A DNA stretch of 64,000 nucleotides. Source: Imperialibacter sp. EC-SDR9. Its GTDB lineage: Bacteria; Bacteroidota; Bacteroidia; Cytophagales; Cyclobacteriaceae. The notes below the pieces were generated by a model. The model did no database searches and had not been told where the DNA came from. It saw nothing but the letters and a program-made list of their open reading frames with translations. The stretch is from the NCBI RefSeq assembly GCF_902498805.1, contig NZ_LR701595.1, forward strand, positions 25,126 through 89,125. Direction: 5' to 3'. Shown here in pieces: positions 55,701 to 63,823 of this stretch. The number at the start of each line of letters is the position of its first letter. Position 1 is the stretch's first letter. Made by a program: the position numbers and the translations under genes.

Positions 55701-56517
55701 GTCACTTTCTGTAGAAGATGCCTATGGATGCATCAGCACAGTGACAAAAGACACCATAGTCAGTGTGGGTGGCCCCTATGGTTCACTTGACTTTGACAGT
55801 TTGAGCACTTGCGAAGGTTTTGATATACTGTTTGAAGCACATGGCACAAACACATCGACTTACAGATGGGATTTTGGCGATGGAGATGTGGTGGATACGC
55901 AAAGTAGTTCCATAAACAGAGCATACAATGAAGCTGGCAGCTATTTTTTAAACGTGGTCTTCATCAATTCACAAGGCTGCACTGTGCCCTATCAGGTGTC
56001 ACCTGCCATCACCGTGGCACCCGGGCCCGAGTCCGACTTCATAATAAGTGAAATGTATCCGTTCACGCATGAGGAAGTGGTTGTGTCAGTAACCGAGGGT
56101 TCAGATAGTCTGGCGTACTTCTGGCTAGTAGACGGCATAGAGTGGGAGGGAAATGACGTTGCCGTGGCTTTCGAAAACTATGGAGACAACGATGTGACGC
56201 TCTTTACAAAAGACACAGTGGGATGCGGGTCTGCTGTTGTCCATTCTTTTTTTGTGCAAGAGGAAGTCACAGATCTCCCCAATGCATTTTCTCCAAACAA
56301 CGACAGTTTCAATAACTCTCTTTACCTGCCTGGCGTGGAAAACGGCTTGTGGACACTTGAAATATACTCCCGGTCGGGCAATCAGGTATTTCGCAGGGAG
56401 CGATATGCAAATGACTGGGAGGGAGGAGAACTTGCCGCCGGTGTTTACTTCTATCAGCTCGCCAACGAGTTGCGACCTGAAAAAAAATTGAAAGGTTACC
56501 TTCATCTTGTCAGGTAA
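52729..56517 (+). CDS. PKD-repeat surface protein with CHU_C-type T9SS tail
   Basis: A 1262-residue secreted protein; the signal peptide is MKYLLFFLFLAPLSCLAQ, starting from an internal ATG at 52744 or from 52729. It has about 13 clear PKD domains plus one degenerate one, each marked by WDFGDG, NPxHxY and GxYxVxL blocks. Nearly every unit carries a conserved Cys near its start (for example SEGCAPLTVKF) and many end in DGC or GC, so disulfides between neighbours are likely. The last 80 residues (LPNAFSPNNDSFNN, WTLEIYSRSGNQVFRRE, LAAGVYFYQL) are a CHU_C/type B T9SS sorting domain. It is likely a stalk-like adhesin or gliding-associated protein. Confidence 0.92.
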   Translation: MSRSFMKYLLFFLFLAPLSCLAQSVDFSVDFSEGCAPLTVKFTDKSTASPITDYQWTFGNGNSSVLQNPGAVYTGSGTFQVTLVVKSGATTLGTKTMDIVVHDKPSIDFSFSPAEGCSPLPVSFVAESLTAGKTLQSFEWVFGDGSSSNEEAPTNTYKSQGDYSVTLVAKDQFGCESTVSKSAIIKAYGIKATIGADKTVLCETPAQVNFNATATGSGVTGTGQNISYKWDFGDGTSSTAQNPPHTYSTVGDYKVTMTATDEKGCQDSQQLSVVIGSGTGISFTASASQACVDNQVYFIEASDKTILSRHWDFGNGKTSEEASPVTTFSQPGKYQVVLTAQLQGQACEAKTVKEIIVGADAAPSFTAQQKCSLQIQFSNSSTNSNRWSWNFGDGMTSEDESPIHAYAAPGLYQVTLTSYSIMDCEALYTQEVEVVHIVDTKILPEDQQSCSEISLSGCAPFTLPFTSVTEASESYSLLWTFGDNTSTTEANPIHVFAQPGTYEVVLLATSASGCTSRKEVDVVVSSTVPTAAFTVSKQVVCAWEPINFRSESLNATFYCWDFGDSTGTIEENPIHSYERPGLYTVKLKAKNAGCEDEIIKTELIEVLNPFVGFDFSKSCDDPNTINISNFSSDYDGITWEFGDGTKSNEITPSHTYPGRGTYTLKATAFNDETSCVVSVEQGVSIYNVRADFSTVDTTTCKGIPVQFNDASTDAEHWAWTFPDGSKSDVTNPMQIYFDAGYFGAELTVTDPDECTSTIKKEDVIRVLDIDGAFSFITNNKCDSLVVNFKDFSRGSPGIVAWEWDFGDGGSSTSQNPVHAYYDEMNYNIGLTLTNTEGTCSIFRENVISFVKPVPRFMTEADAYCVNDTLVLENISMNAVSYSWELGDGSTSTELVPVVSYNTPGSYTIKLLAQDADGCLSKEPAIKEVIVAQPQAKFEAVNTFTECPPLITTFQDKSGEGIASYQWDFGDGQTSALAQPVVTYLIPGDYSVSLSVEDAYGCISTVTKDTIVSVGGPYGSLDFDSLSTCEGFDILFEAHGTNTSTYRWDFGDGDVVDTQSSSINRAYNEAGSYFLNVVFINSQGCTVPYQVSPAITVAPGPESDFIISEMYPFTHEEVVVSVTEGSDSLAYFWLVDGIEWEGNDVAVAFENYGDNDVTLFTKDTVGCGSAVVHSFFVQEEVTDLPNAFSPNNDSFNNSLYLPGVENGLWTLEIYSRSGNQVFRRERYANDWEGGELAAGVYFYQLANELRPEKKLKGYLHLVR
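52805..56100 (+). repeat. Tandem PKD domain array
   Basis: About fourteen diverged PKD units of 75-90 codons each occupy nearly the whole mature protein. Unit 1 begins with a doubled VDFS segment (12-base direct repeat at 52801-52824). Unit 14 has lost the FGDG signature. Confidence 0.75.
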
Positions 56518-56673
56518 TAGTGAAGGCGAGCCGTAACTGCGCTGCCCTGTTATACTCTACTGCCGTGAGTCACTGCTAGGAACCACTTGAATTTTTCTTT
56601 TGACCTTTCTGAACCAAAAGTTAAAGCTTGCGTTAACAAAAATGTTAAACAAAAAAGTAAAGGGCTTTCGTTC

Positions 56674-57291
56674 ATGAAAATAGAAGAAGCACAGACTGAG
56701 CAGGTGATTAAAGAGAAGGCCAAAGAGCTGTTTTTTAAGAAAGGGCTGATCAAAACAACTACCCAGGAAATTGCTGACGCCGCTGGGGTGAACAGGGCTT
56801 TGATCCATTACTACTTCAGGTCGAGGGAGCATATGCTGAGTATTCTGCTGGACGAAGCGATGGAAGAAAAGCGGGCACGGGTAAAAAGCATTCTTTCATT
56901 CGACCTGCCATTTAGGGAAAAGATAGCCAGGTACATTGATGCGATCATTACTTACAACATGACGTATCCCTATCTGGAGAACTTCATCATCAGCGAAACG
57001 GTGAGAAACAAGGATAGAACCGAAGCCTACTGCGCCAGGAACCAGTCCCGATCAAGTGACCTGATTCGTGATCAGCTAGCCGAAGAAATCCAGCAGGGAA
57101 GGCTGGCGCCCATTACGCCCGAACATTTTTTGGTTAACCTTATTGCGTTATGCAACTATCCAATGCTGGCTAAGCCTATTTTGAGAACTATTCACGGCAT
57201 GACGGAAGAGGCTTACCACGAATTTTTGCTTGAACGAAAACAGGTCATCTACATGACCATTTTTAAGGAAGAAATGCCATCAGTTAGCTAA
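56674..57291 (+). CDS. TetR/AcrR family transcriptional regulator
   Basis: A 205-residue regulator with the TetR HTH near its N-terminus: KELFFKKGLIKTTTQEIADAAGVNRALIHYYFRSREHML. The start used is ATG 56674; a longer frame from 56587 adds 29 residues without the domain. The ligand-binding helical part follows. It is the first gene of the efflux group and likely represses it until a toxic substrate binds. The gene-free stretch before it has an imperfect repeat around GTTAACAAAAATGTTAAAC that could be its operator. Confidence 0.88.
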   Translation: MKIEEAQTEQVIKEKAKELFFKKGLIKTTTQEIADAAGVNRALIHYYFRSREHMLSILLDEAMEEKRARVKSILSFDLPFREKIARYIDAIITYNMTYPYLENFIISETVRNKDRTEAYCARNQSRSSDLIRDQLAEEIQQGRLAPITPEHFLVNLIALCNYPMLAKPILRTIHGMTEEAYHEFLLERKQVIYMTIFKEEMPSVS

Positions 57292-57346
57292 TGACTTCTT
57301 CTTCAACCAGTAACTTATTGATAAACTTTTAAGAACAAATTTGAGT

Positions 57347-58702
57347 ATGCAGCTTTTTCTACGGAAAGCACATTTGTTTCAAAAAGCATCCCTCAGGATG
57401 TCGATGCTGACACTTGTGTTAGTTTTATTGAATACCACTTTATCGCTGGGCCAGAGTGGCGACCCACTGGAGGTTGCCACACTTGACAAGGTGGTGGAAT
57501 ATGCCCTGGCTCACCAGCCCAATGTGCAGCAAGCCCTGATTGACGAAGAAATCACCGACAAGGCCATCAAAGGGAAGCTGGCCGACTGGTATCCTCAGGT
57601 TAATTTCACCTATAACTACCAACGGTTTATTGACTTGCAGGCGAGCGTGATAGGAGGGAACGTGATCCGGTTTGGCGTTAATAATACCTCTTCGGCACAG
57701 TTCAGTGCCAGCCAGGCTGTCTTCAACAGAGATGTACTACTGGCCAGCAGTACCGCTTCTCAGGTAAGAAGTCAGGCAGGTCTCAATACCAGCCGCAGTA
57801 AAATTGACGTGGTAGTGAATGTGACCAAAGCATTTTATGATGCCCTGGCCATGATGCAGCAAATAGAGGTGAGCGAGGAATCAATCGTTAGGCTGGAGCG
57901 GAGCCTGAAGGATGCACAAAGCCGGTATAATTCGGGTGTGTCGGATAAAACGGACTACAAAAGAGCCACTATTTTGCTAACCAACGCCAAAGCCTCTTTG
58001 AAAACCAACCAGGAACTATTGAAGTACAAGCAAGAGTACCTGAAAACGCTGATGGGCTATCCGCTTGATCAGAACTTGCCGGTGCAATATGATCCGCTGT
58101 TGATGGAAGAGGAAATAATGCTCGACACCACACAGCAAGTGAATTATGCTGATCATATTGACTTTCAGATCATGCAGTCACAGAAAAGTCTTCAGGAGGC
58201 CAATGTGAACTACAGTAGGTGGGCCTTTCTGCCGTCTGTCAGTTTGTTTGGGAACTATAATCTAAATTATCAAAACAATAACTTCAGCGACTTGTACAAC
58301 ACCACCTATCCCTTTTCTTTTGTGGGTGTTACATTAGGTCTTCCGCTTTTACAGGGAGGAAAAAGGCTTGTTAAGATACAGGAAGCGAACCTGTCGAACG
58401 GGAGGTTAGACCTTGGACTGAAAAACCTGAAGAGCGCCATAAATACTGAGTACACCAGAGCGCTGGCTTCCTACAAAAGCAATTTGGGACTCTACCAGGC
58501 TCAAAAGGACAATGTTGAACTTGCTGAGGAAGTGTATGACATCATTCAGCTTCAATACCAGAGTGGCGTAAAAACCTACCTCGAAGTCACTATCGCAGAA
58601 AGCGACTTGAGAACTACCCGTATCAATTATTACAATGCCCTGTACATGGTGCTTGCCAGCAAAATGGATGTGCTGAAAGCCCTGGGCCAAATCAATTATT
58701 AA
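57347..58702 (+). CDS. TolC-family outer membrane efflux protein
   Basis: A 451-residue outer-membrane factor with a signal peptide ending near SLGQSG. Two repeats of long coiled-coil helix are seen (for example KAFYDALAMMQQIEVSEESIVRLERSLKDAQSRYNSG and LGLYQAQKDNVELAEEVYDIIQLQYQSGVKTYLEVTIAESDLRTTRI). It forms the trimeric exit duct of the tripartite pump whose other genes follow. ATG 57347 is chosen over a TTG at 57341. The gap to the TetR gene is 55 bases and to the adaptor 22 bases, in keeping with one operon. Confidence 0.9.
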   Translation: MQLFLRKAHLFQKASLRMSMLTLVLVLLNTTLSLGQSGDPLEVATLDKVVEYALAHQPNVQQALIDEEITDKAIKGKLADWYPQVNFTYNYQRFIDLQASVIGGNVIRFGVNNTSSAQFSASQAVFNRDVLLASSTASQVRSQAGLNTSRSKIDVVVNVTKAFYDALAMMQQIEVSEESIVRLERSLKDAQSRYNSGVSDKTDYKRATILLTNAKASLKTNQELLKYKQEYLKTLMGYPLDQNLPVQYDPLLMEEEIMLDTTQQVNYADHIDFQIMQSQKSLQEANVNYSRWAFLPSVSLFGNYNLNYQNNNFSDLYNTTYPFSFVGVTLGLPLLQGGKRLVKIQEANLSNGRLDLGLKNLKSAINTEYTRALASYKSNLGLYQAQKDNVELAEEVYDIIQLQYQSGVKTYLEVTIAESDLRTTRINYYNALYMVLASKMDVLKALGQINY

Positions 58703-58724
58703 TTCTTTAATTACTCAACCATAC

Positions 58725-59846
58725 ATGTCAGTGAATAAAATTTACATCTTTTTTGCCTTTGGCTTACTGCTAATTGCCGCAGGATGCGGAAGTAACAATC
58801 AACAGGGAGGGCCAGCACGGGGCCCGGTAGCAGTCACCGTGAAAGAGGTCAACTACACAATCGCACCTTTTTATGAAGAATACCCGGCTACTGTGAAGGC
58901 TTTGCAGGAAGTTGAGCTTCGTCCACAGGTGAGTGGTTATATCACGGGAATCTTCTTTAAAGAAGGTGATAAAGTAAAAAAAGGGCAGAAGCTCTACACC
59001 ATCGATCAGCAGCAGTCGCAGGCGGCATATAGCCAGGCATTGGCGAACCTTGCTGTGCAGGAGGCTAATCTCGATAAAGCAAAAAAGGATTTTGAAAGAT
59101 ACAAAGAGCTTGAAAAAGACGATGCGATTGCCAAACAACAGGTAGACTATGCTGAGTCGGCCTATACCTCAGCCAAGCAACTTGTGGAAGCAGCGAAAGC
59201 CACTGTGAACAGCGTTCAAACCAATGTGCGCTACTCGACGATTGTGGCGCCATTTGACGGAACCATTGGCATTTCGGCAGTGAAGCTTGGTGCGTCGGTA
59301 ACGCCCGGCCAAACGTTGCTTAACACTATTTCTTCCGATGACCCCATGGCAGTGGATGTAGTTATAGACCAAAGTAAAATCAGTCGCTTTAGCCAGATAT
59401 TGGCGAAAGGCAGTGATAACGCAGCCGATTCCACTTTCAGGCTGGTGCTTGACAAGTCTTTGTACCCGCATTTTGGAAAGCTAAGCTTTATCGACAGGGC
59501 GGTAGATCCACAAACGGGCACTATCAAAATTCGGGTGGAGTTGCCAAACCCTGAGCACATGTTGCGCCCGGGCATGAGTGGCAGCCTGCAAGTGTTGTCG
59601 AACGTGTCTGGCAAATCTATCACCATACCTTTCAAAGCCGTGACAGAGCAGCTGGGCGAATTCTTTGTCTATGTGTCCGACGGCAGCAAGGTGTCGCAAA
59701 GGCGGGTAAAACTGGGGAAACAAATTGGCAGCAACGTCATCGTTGCCGATGGTTTGAAGCAAGGAGATGTCATTGTGGTGGAGGGTGTTCAGAATCTTAG
59801 AGAGGGAGCTGCCATCACCGTTGCCTCACCTGCCGCAGCGAAGTAA
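58725..59846 (+). CDS. RND efflux adaptor (membrane fusion protein), lipoprotein
   Basis: A 373-residue HlyD/AcrA-type adaptor with a lipobox (LIAAGC) giving a lipid anchor. The strand and hairpin pattern is typical: VELRPQVSGYITGIFFKEGDKVKKGQKLYTID for the lipoyl domain, coiled-coil KAKKDFERYKELEKDD, then beta-barrel NVRYSTIVAPFDGTIGIS. It links TolC and the RND pump. It is 34 bases before the pump gene and belongs to the same operon. Confidence 0.92.
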   Translation: MSVNKIYIFFAFGLLLIAAGCGSNNQQGGPARGPVAVTVKEVNYTIAPFYEEYPATVKALQEVELRPQVSGYITGIFFKEGDKVKKGQKLYTIDQQQSQAAYSQALANLAVQEANLDKAKKDFERYKELEKDDAIAKQQVDYAESAYTSAKQLVEAAKATVNSVQTNVRYSTIVAPFDGTIGISAVKLGASVTPGQTLLNTISSDDPMAVDVVIDQSKISRFSQILAKGSDNAADSTFRLVLDKSLYPHFGKLSFIDRAVDPQTGTIKIRVELPNPEHMLRPGMSGSLQVLSNVSGKSITIPFKAVTEQLGEFFVYVSDGSKVSQRRVKLGKQIGSNVIVADGLKQGDVIVVEGVQNLREGAAITVASPAAAK

Positions 59847-59880
59847 ATAATTCAACCAGAATCTATTCAATCAAGAAAAA

Positions 59881-62800
59881 ATGGTCGCAGATGTTTTTAT
59901 AAAAAGACCCGTAACCGCCATCGTCATATCTATTGTGATTGTGCTGGTTGGTCTGATAGCGATGAGCACATTGCCCATCTCTCAATACCCTGATATTACG
60001 CCTCCCACGGTAGCAGTGAGTGGCCTGTATATAGGAGCTGATGCTGAAACAGTAGAGCAAACCACCACCACGGCGATAGAAACGCAAATAAACGGTACGC
60101 CGGGCATGACCTACATGTCGAGCAATAGTACCAGCAGTGGTGCGAGTGGCGTCACTGTCACATTCGACATAGGCACTAATATCGACATTGCTACGCTCGA
60201 CGTCCAAAACCGGGTAAGCGTTGCTGAGCCCACTCTTCCAGAGATTGTGAGGAGGTTGGGACTTACTGTTCGTAAAAGGAACCCGAGTATCTTTATGGCA
60301 CTGGCGCTATACTCTCCAGGAGGCACACATGACGCTACTTTCCTTGGCAACTTCGCCAATATCTACATGAAAGATGCTCTCCTTCGGGTAAAGGGAGTAG
60401 GGGATATCTTTTCAGTCGGTGACGATTTTGGTATGCGTATTTGGTTAGACCCTCAAAAACTCGCTAACCTCAAGATTACCCCAGCTGAAGTGAATGCCGC
60501 CCTGCAGGAACAAAATCTTCAGATTTCGGCAGGAACAATTGGCAGCACACCTCAGGCTTCAACGCAAACATTTGAGTTCAATATACTGACAAACAGTAGG
60601 ATAAGTACAGTTGAAGACTTTGAAGATATTGTAGTAAAAACCAACCCAATCACGGGAAATATGGTTTACCTAAAGGACATTGCCAGGGTAGAACTCGCCA
60701 AAGCAAGCTATGGCAACCATCCGTTTGTGATGGGTAAGCCAGCCTCATTTGTGCTGCTCTACCTGGAGCCGGGTGCCAATGCCCTGGAAACAAACAATGG
60801 CGTGCGGGAAACCCTTGCTCAGCTTAAAGCCAGCTTCCCCAAAGACGTGGACTACCTGATTCCACTGGAAACAACATCCGTTGTAGAGGTGTCTCTAAAA
60901 GAGGTGGCCTTTACGCTGATGGAGGCCATGATTTTGGTGATTCTGGTAGTATTCCTCTTCCTTCAGACATTCAGAGCTACATTAATCCCCATACTGGCGA
61001 TCCCAGTATCGCTGATAGGCACGTTTATCTTCTTTATTCCCTTTGGCTTCACTATCAATACGCTTACACTTTTTGCGTTCGTGCTTGCAATTGGTATTGT
61101 AGTGGATGATGCCATTGTGGTGGTGGAATCGATTCAGCACAATATGGATGCACATAAGCTTTCAGCAAAGGATGCAACCATTAAGTCGATGAAGGAGATA
61201 TCCGCACCCGTTATCGCCATTGCACTTATTTTGGCTGCGGTGTTTGTCCCGGTTGGCTTTGTGCCAGGGATCATTGGCAAACTTTACCAGCAATTCGCCA
61301 TTACCATTGCTATTTCGGTATTGATTTCTGCTTTTGTTGCTCTTTCGTTGACACCGGCGTTGTGTATGTTGCTGTTGAGGCCGTCTGATCAGTCTAAAAG
61401 CAAGAAAGGGCTGGAGTGGTTCTTCAGCCGGTTCAACCGTTGGTTCGACAAAGTGGCGGGTTCGTATACCAATGGGGTAAGAAGGTGGATTAAAGGGACA
61501 CCCTACGTGCTGGTGATGATGATTTGCCTCTTCGTTGGGCTTTTCTTTCTGTTTCAAAACAAATCGACCGGCTTTATTCCTACTGAGGACGAAAAACGTT
61601 TTTTTGTGACGTATGAAATGGCAGAAGGCACGTCTACAAATCGGAGTATTGAAATGCAGTTGGAGCTTCAAAAGCGAATCATGACACTACCATCGCTGGA
61701 TGTAGTGGGAGGTTTGGCCGGATTGAACATCCTCACCTTTTCTAATAAATCGAACGTAGGAACACTGTTTGTGAACCTAAAACACTGGGACGAACGTGAT
61801 CCGGAAACGGAGAGTGTGGAAAAAATTATTGGACAGGTCATGGCCATGACTTCCGATATCAAGGAAGCAAGAGTGCTGGCAATTGCACCTCCGCCTATTC
61901 CGGGTCTTGGACGGTCGTCCGGATTCACTTTCGAGCTGTTACAAACCAGTAGCCCCGACGATATCTTCGGTTTTGAGGCGACCATGCAAAAGTTTATTGC
62001 AGCGGCTAATCAGCGGCCTGAGATAGCAGCGGCCTACTCGTTCTTTTCGGCCCGTACCCCAGCTTACCAGGTCGACCTGGACAAGGAAAAGGCAAAAAAG
62101 ATGGGCGTCAATGTAGCCCAGGCCTATAGTACATTGTCGACTTTGCTGGCAAGTAGCTATGTGAACGATTTTAATATCTACGGGAGAAACTTTCGGGTGG
62201 TAACCCAGGCCGATACTGTGTACAGAAAAGACATCGATGACATCGGTAAGTATTTTGTGAAAAACAGCATGGGTGAGATGGTACCATTGAGCGCTCTTAT
62301 CACCACCAAGGTGATAGAAACGCCAGCGCTGATCTCGCATTACAACATCTACCGGTCGGCGGAGATTCTCGGTACTTACGCTCCGGGCTATAGCAGCGGT
62401 GATGCCATTAAGGCGTTGCAGGAAGTGGCAGCAGAGGTGCTGCCGAATGGCTATAGCTATGAGTTTGGTGGCATGAGCTACGAGGAAGTAAAGGCTGGCA
62501 ACACGCAGAGTATCATATTTCTCGTGTCCATTGTCTTTGTCTTCCTGTTTCTGGCGGCACTCTACGAAAGCTGGTCTATTCCATTTTCGGTGCTGTTTGC
62601 CGTGCCTATCGGTGCCTTTGGCTCAATTTTGACCCTCACATTTCTGCCCGGGCTTACCAACAATATCTATGCTCAAATTGGCTTGATTACGTTGATAGGG
62701 CTGGCAGCCAAGAACGCCATTCTGATTGTGGAATTTGCAAAAGAGCGGGTTGACGCCGGGCAGGACATTATAGAATCAACGCTGGAAGCTGTAAGGCTGC

Positions 62801-63024
62801 GTCTGCGGCCCATTATCATGACGTCGCTGGCGTTCATTTTGGGTGTGCTGCCGTTGGCGATCTCCACGGGCGCCGGTGCCGAAGCCAGAAAAACCATTGG
62901 CTGGACGGTGGCAGGAGGGATGGTGGCAGCTAGCTCCCTCGCCATCTTTGTGGTGCCGGTACTCTACGTCGCTATTTCGAAAATTGCTTATAGGAGAAGA
63001 ATGAAAAGAGCAGGAGCTGTCTAA
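59881..63024 (+). CDS. RND efflux pump of the HAE1 (AcrB) family
   Basis: A 1047-residue inner-membrane pump with 12 helices and two large periplasmic loops. Proton-relay Asp409-Asp410 in GIVVDDAIVVVES and Lys944 in GLAAKNAILIVEFA are present, as in AcrB. The N-terminus MVADVFIKRPVTAIVISIVI and GLLA-like end (MTSLAFILGVLPLAI) are diagnostic. It exports hydrophobic drugs or metabolites using the proton gradient. With the TolC and adaptor genes it makes a full pump. A terminator follows the gene. Confidence 0.95.
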   Translation: MVADVFIKRPVTAIVISIVIVLVGLIAMSTLPISQYPDITPPTVAVSGLYIGADAETVEQTTTTAIETQINGTPGMTYMSSNSTSSGASGVTVTFDIGTNIDIATLDVQNRVSVAEPTLPEIVRRLGLTVRKRNPSIFMALALYSPGGTHDATFLGNFANIYMKDALLRVKGVGDIFSVGDDFGMRIWLDPQKLANLKITPAEVNAALQEQNLQISAGTIGSTPQASTQTFEFNILTNSRISTVEDFEDIVVKTNPITGNMVYLKDIARVELAKASYGNHPFVMGKPASFVLLYLEPGANALETNNGVRETLAQLKASFPKDVDYLIPLETTSVVEVSLKEVAFTLMEAMILVILVVFLFLQTFRATLIPILAIPVSLIGTFIFFIPFGFTINTLTLFAFVLAIGIVVDDAIVVVESIQHNMDAHKLSAKDATIKSMKEISAPVIAIALILAAVFVPVGFVPGIIGKLYQQFAITIAISVLISAFVALSLTPALCMLLLRPSDQSKSKKGLEWFFSRFNRWFDKVAGSYTNGVRRWIKGTPYVLVMMICLFVGLFFLFQNKSTGFIPTEDEKRFFVTYEMAEGTSTNRSIEMQLELQKRIMTLPSLDVVGGLAGLNILTFSNKSNVGTLFVNLKHWDERDPETESVEKIIGQVMAMTSDIKEARVLAIAPPPIPGLGRSSGFTFELLQTSSPDDIFGFEATMQKFIAAANQRPEIAAAYSFFSARTPAYQVDLDKEKAKKMGVNVAQAYSTLSTLLASSYVNDFNIYGRNFRVVTQADTVYRKDIDDIGKYFVKNSMGEMVPLSALITTKVIETPALISHYNIYRSAEILGTYAPGYSSGDAIKALQEVAAEVLPNGYSYEFGGMSYEEVKAGNTQSIIFLVSIVFVFLFLAALYESWSIPFSVLFAVPIGAFGSILTLTFLPGLTNNIYAQIGLITLIGLAAKNAILIVEFAKERVDAGQDIIESTLEAVRLRLRPIIMTSLAFILGVLPLAISTGAGAEARKTIGWTVAGGMVAASSLAIFVVPVLYVAISKIAYRRRMKRAGAV

Positions 63025-63058
63025 TGCCCGGAATTAGTTGATCTGGCAGAAAATAACG

Positions 63059-63090
63059 AGGCCCGGACGACAGTTCGGGCCTTCTTTGTT
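63059..63090 (+). terminator. Intrinsic terminator of the RND operon
   Basis: AGGCCCGGAC and GTTCGGGCCT form a ten-base stem (one G-T) with a GACA loop, followed by a T-rich tail TCTTTGTT, 34 bases after the pump's stop codon. Confidence 0.85.
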
Positions 63091-63203
63091 AACATCTACC
63101 GATGCCAGCCAGGAGTTTTGTTTTGCGTTTGGATGCTCAAGTGGGAATGTGGGGGCTTTTCCAAGATAACCCGAAAAACATCTCTTTTTTGAAAACCTAT
63201 CTG

Positions 63204-63218
63204 CGAACATTCTGTTCG
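63204..63218. promoter_or_regulatory. Small inverted repeat upstream of the fasciclin gene
   Basis: CGAAC-ATTCT-GTTCG is a perfect five-base inverted repeat 24 bases before the ATG at 63242. It could be a 5'-UTR hairpin or operator, but it is short. Confidence 0.25.
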
Positions 63219-63241
63219 AAGAACAATCAAACAAATTAATC

Positions 63242-63748
63242 ATGAAAAAATTATTCGTTCTAATGCTGGCTTTAGCTACTTCATCAGTGGCTTTCAGTCA
63301 GGGAAAAGATGTTGTCGATATTGCGATCGGCTCTTCGGATCACACTACACTTGTTGCTGCAGTAAAAGCGGCTGACCTAGTTGCCACCCTGAAAGGTGAA
63401 GGGCCCTTCACTGTATTTGCGCCAACCAACGCTGCGTTTGCAAAACTTCCGGCAGGTACTGTTGAAAGCTTATTGAAGCCGGAGAACAAAGCACAGTTGG
63501 CAAAAATATTAACCTACCATGTAGTACCCGGAAGATTCGATGCTGCTGCCGTTGTGGCCGCTATCAAAAGTGGGAAGGGAAAGTCTGAACTAACAACTGT
63601 GAGTGGTGGTAGGCTAGTTGCGTCGATGGAGGGAATGAAGGTGAAATTGACTGACGAATCAGGCAATGCTTCATATGTAACAGCAACTGATCTAAAGGGT
63701 ACAAATGGCTTTGTTCATGTCATTGATACTGTGGTGTTACCCAAGTAA
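63242..63748 (+). CDS. Exported fasciclin (FAS1) domain protein
   Basis: A 168-residue secreted protein with a signal peptide (MKKLFVLMLALATSSVAFSQ) and one FAS1 domain. The H1 block is GPFTVFAPTNAAFAKLPAGT, the H2-like end is GFVHVIDTVVLP, and the YHV motif is in LTYHVVPGRF. FAS1 domains mediate weak adhesion at cell surfaces. It is followed by its own terminator and probably expressed alone. Confidence 0.93.
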   Translation: MKKLFVLMLALATSSVAFSQGKDVVDIAIGSSDHTTLVAAVKAADLVATLKGEGPFTVFAPTNAAFAKLPAGTVESLLKPENKAQLAKILTYHVVPGRFDAAAVVAAIKSGKGKSELTTVSGGRLVASMEGMKVKLTDESGNASYVTATDLKGTNGFVHVIDTVVLPK

Positions 63749-63768
63749 TTTATCCTATTGAGTTGATC

Positions 63769-63797
63769 AAAAGCCCCCTTTCACGGAGGGCTTTTTT
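63769..63797 (+). terminator. Intrinsic terminator after the fasciclin gene
   Basis: AAAAGCCC and GGGCTTTT form an eight-base stem, followed by TT, about 20 bases after the gene's stop codon. Confidence 0.8.
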
Positions 63798-63823
63798 GTT
63801 AATCCCGGAATTGTCATTAGGAA

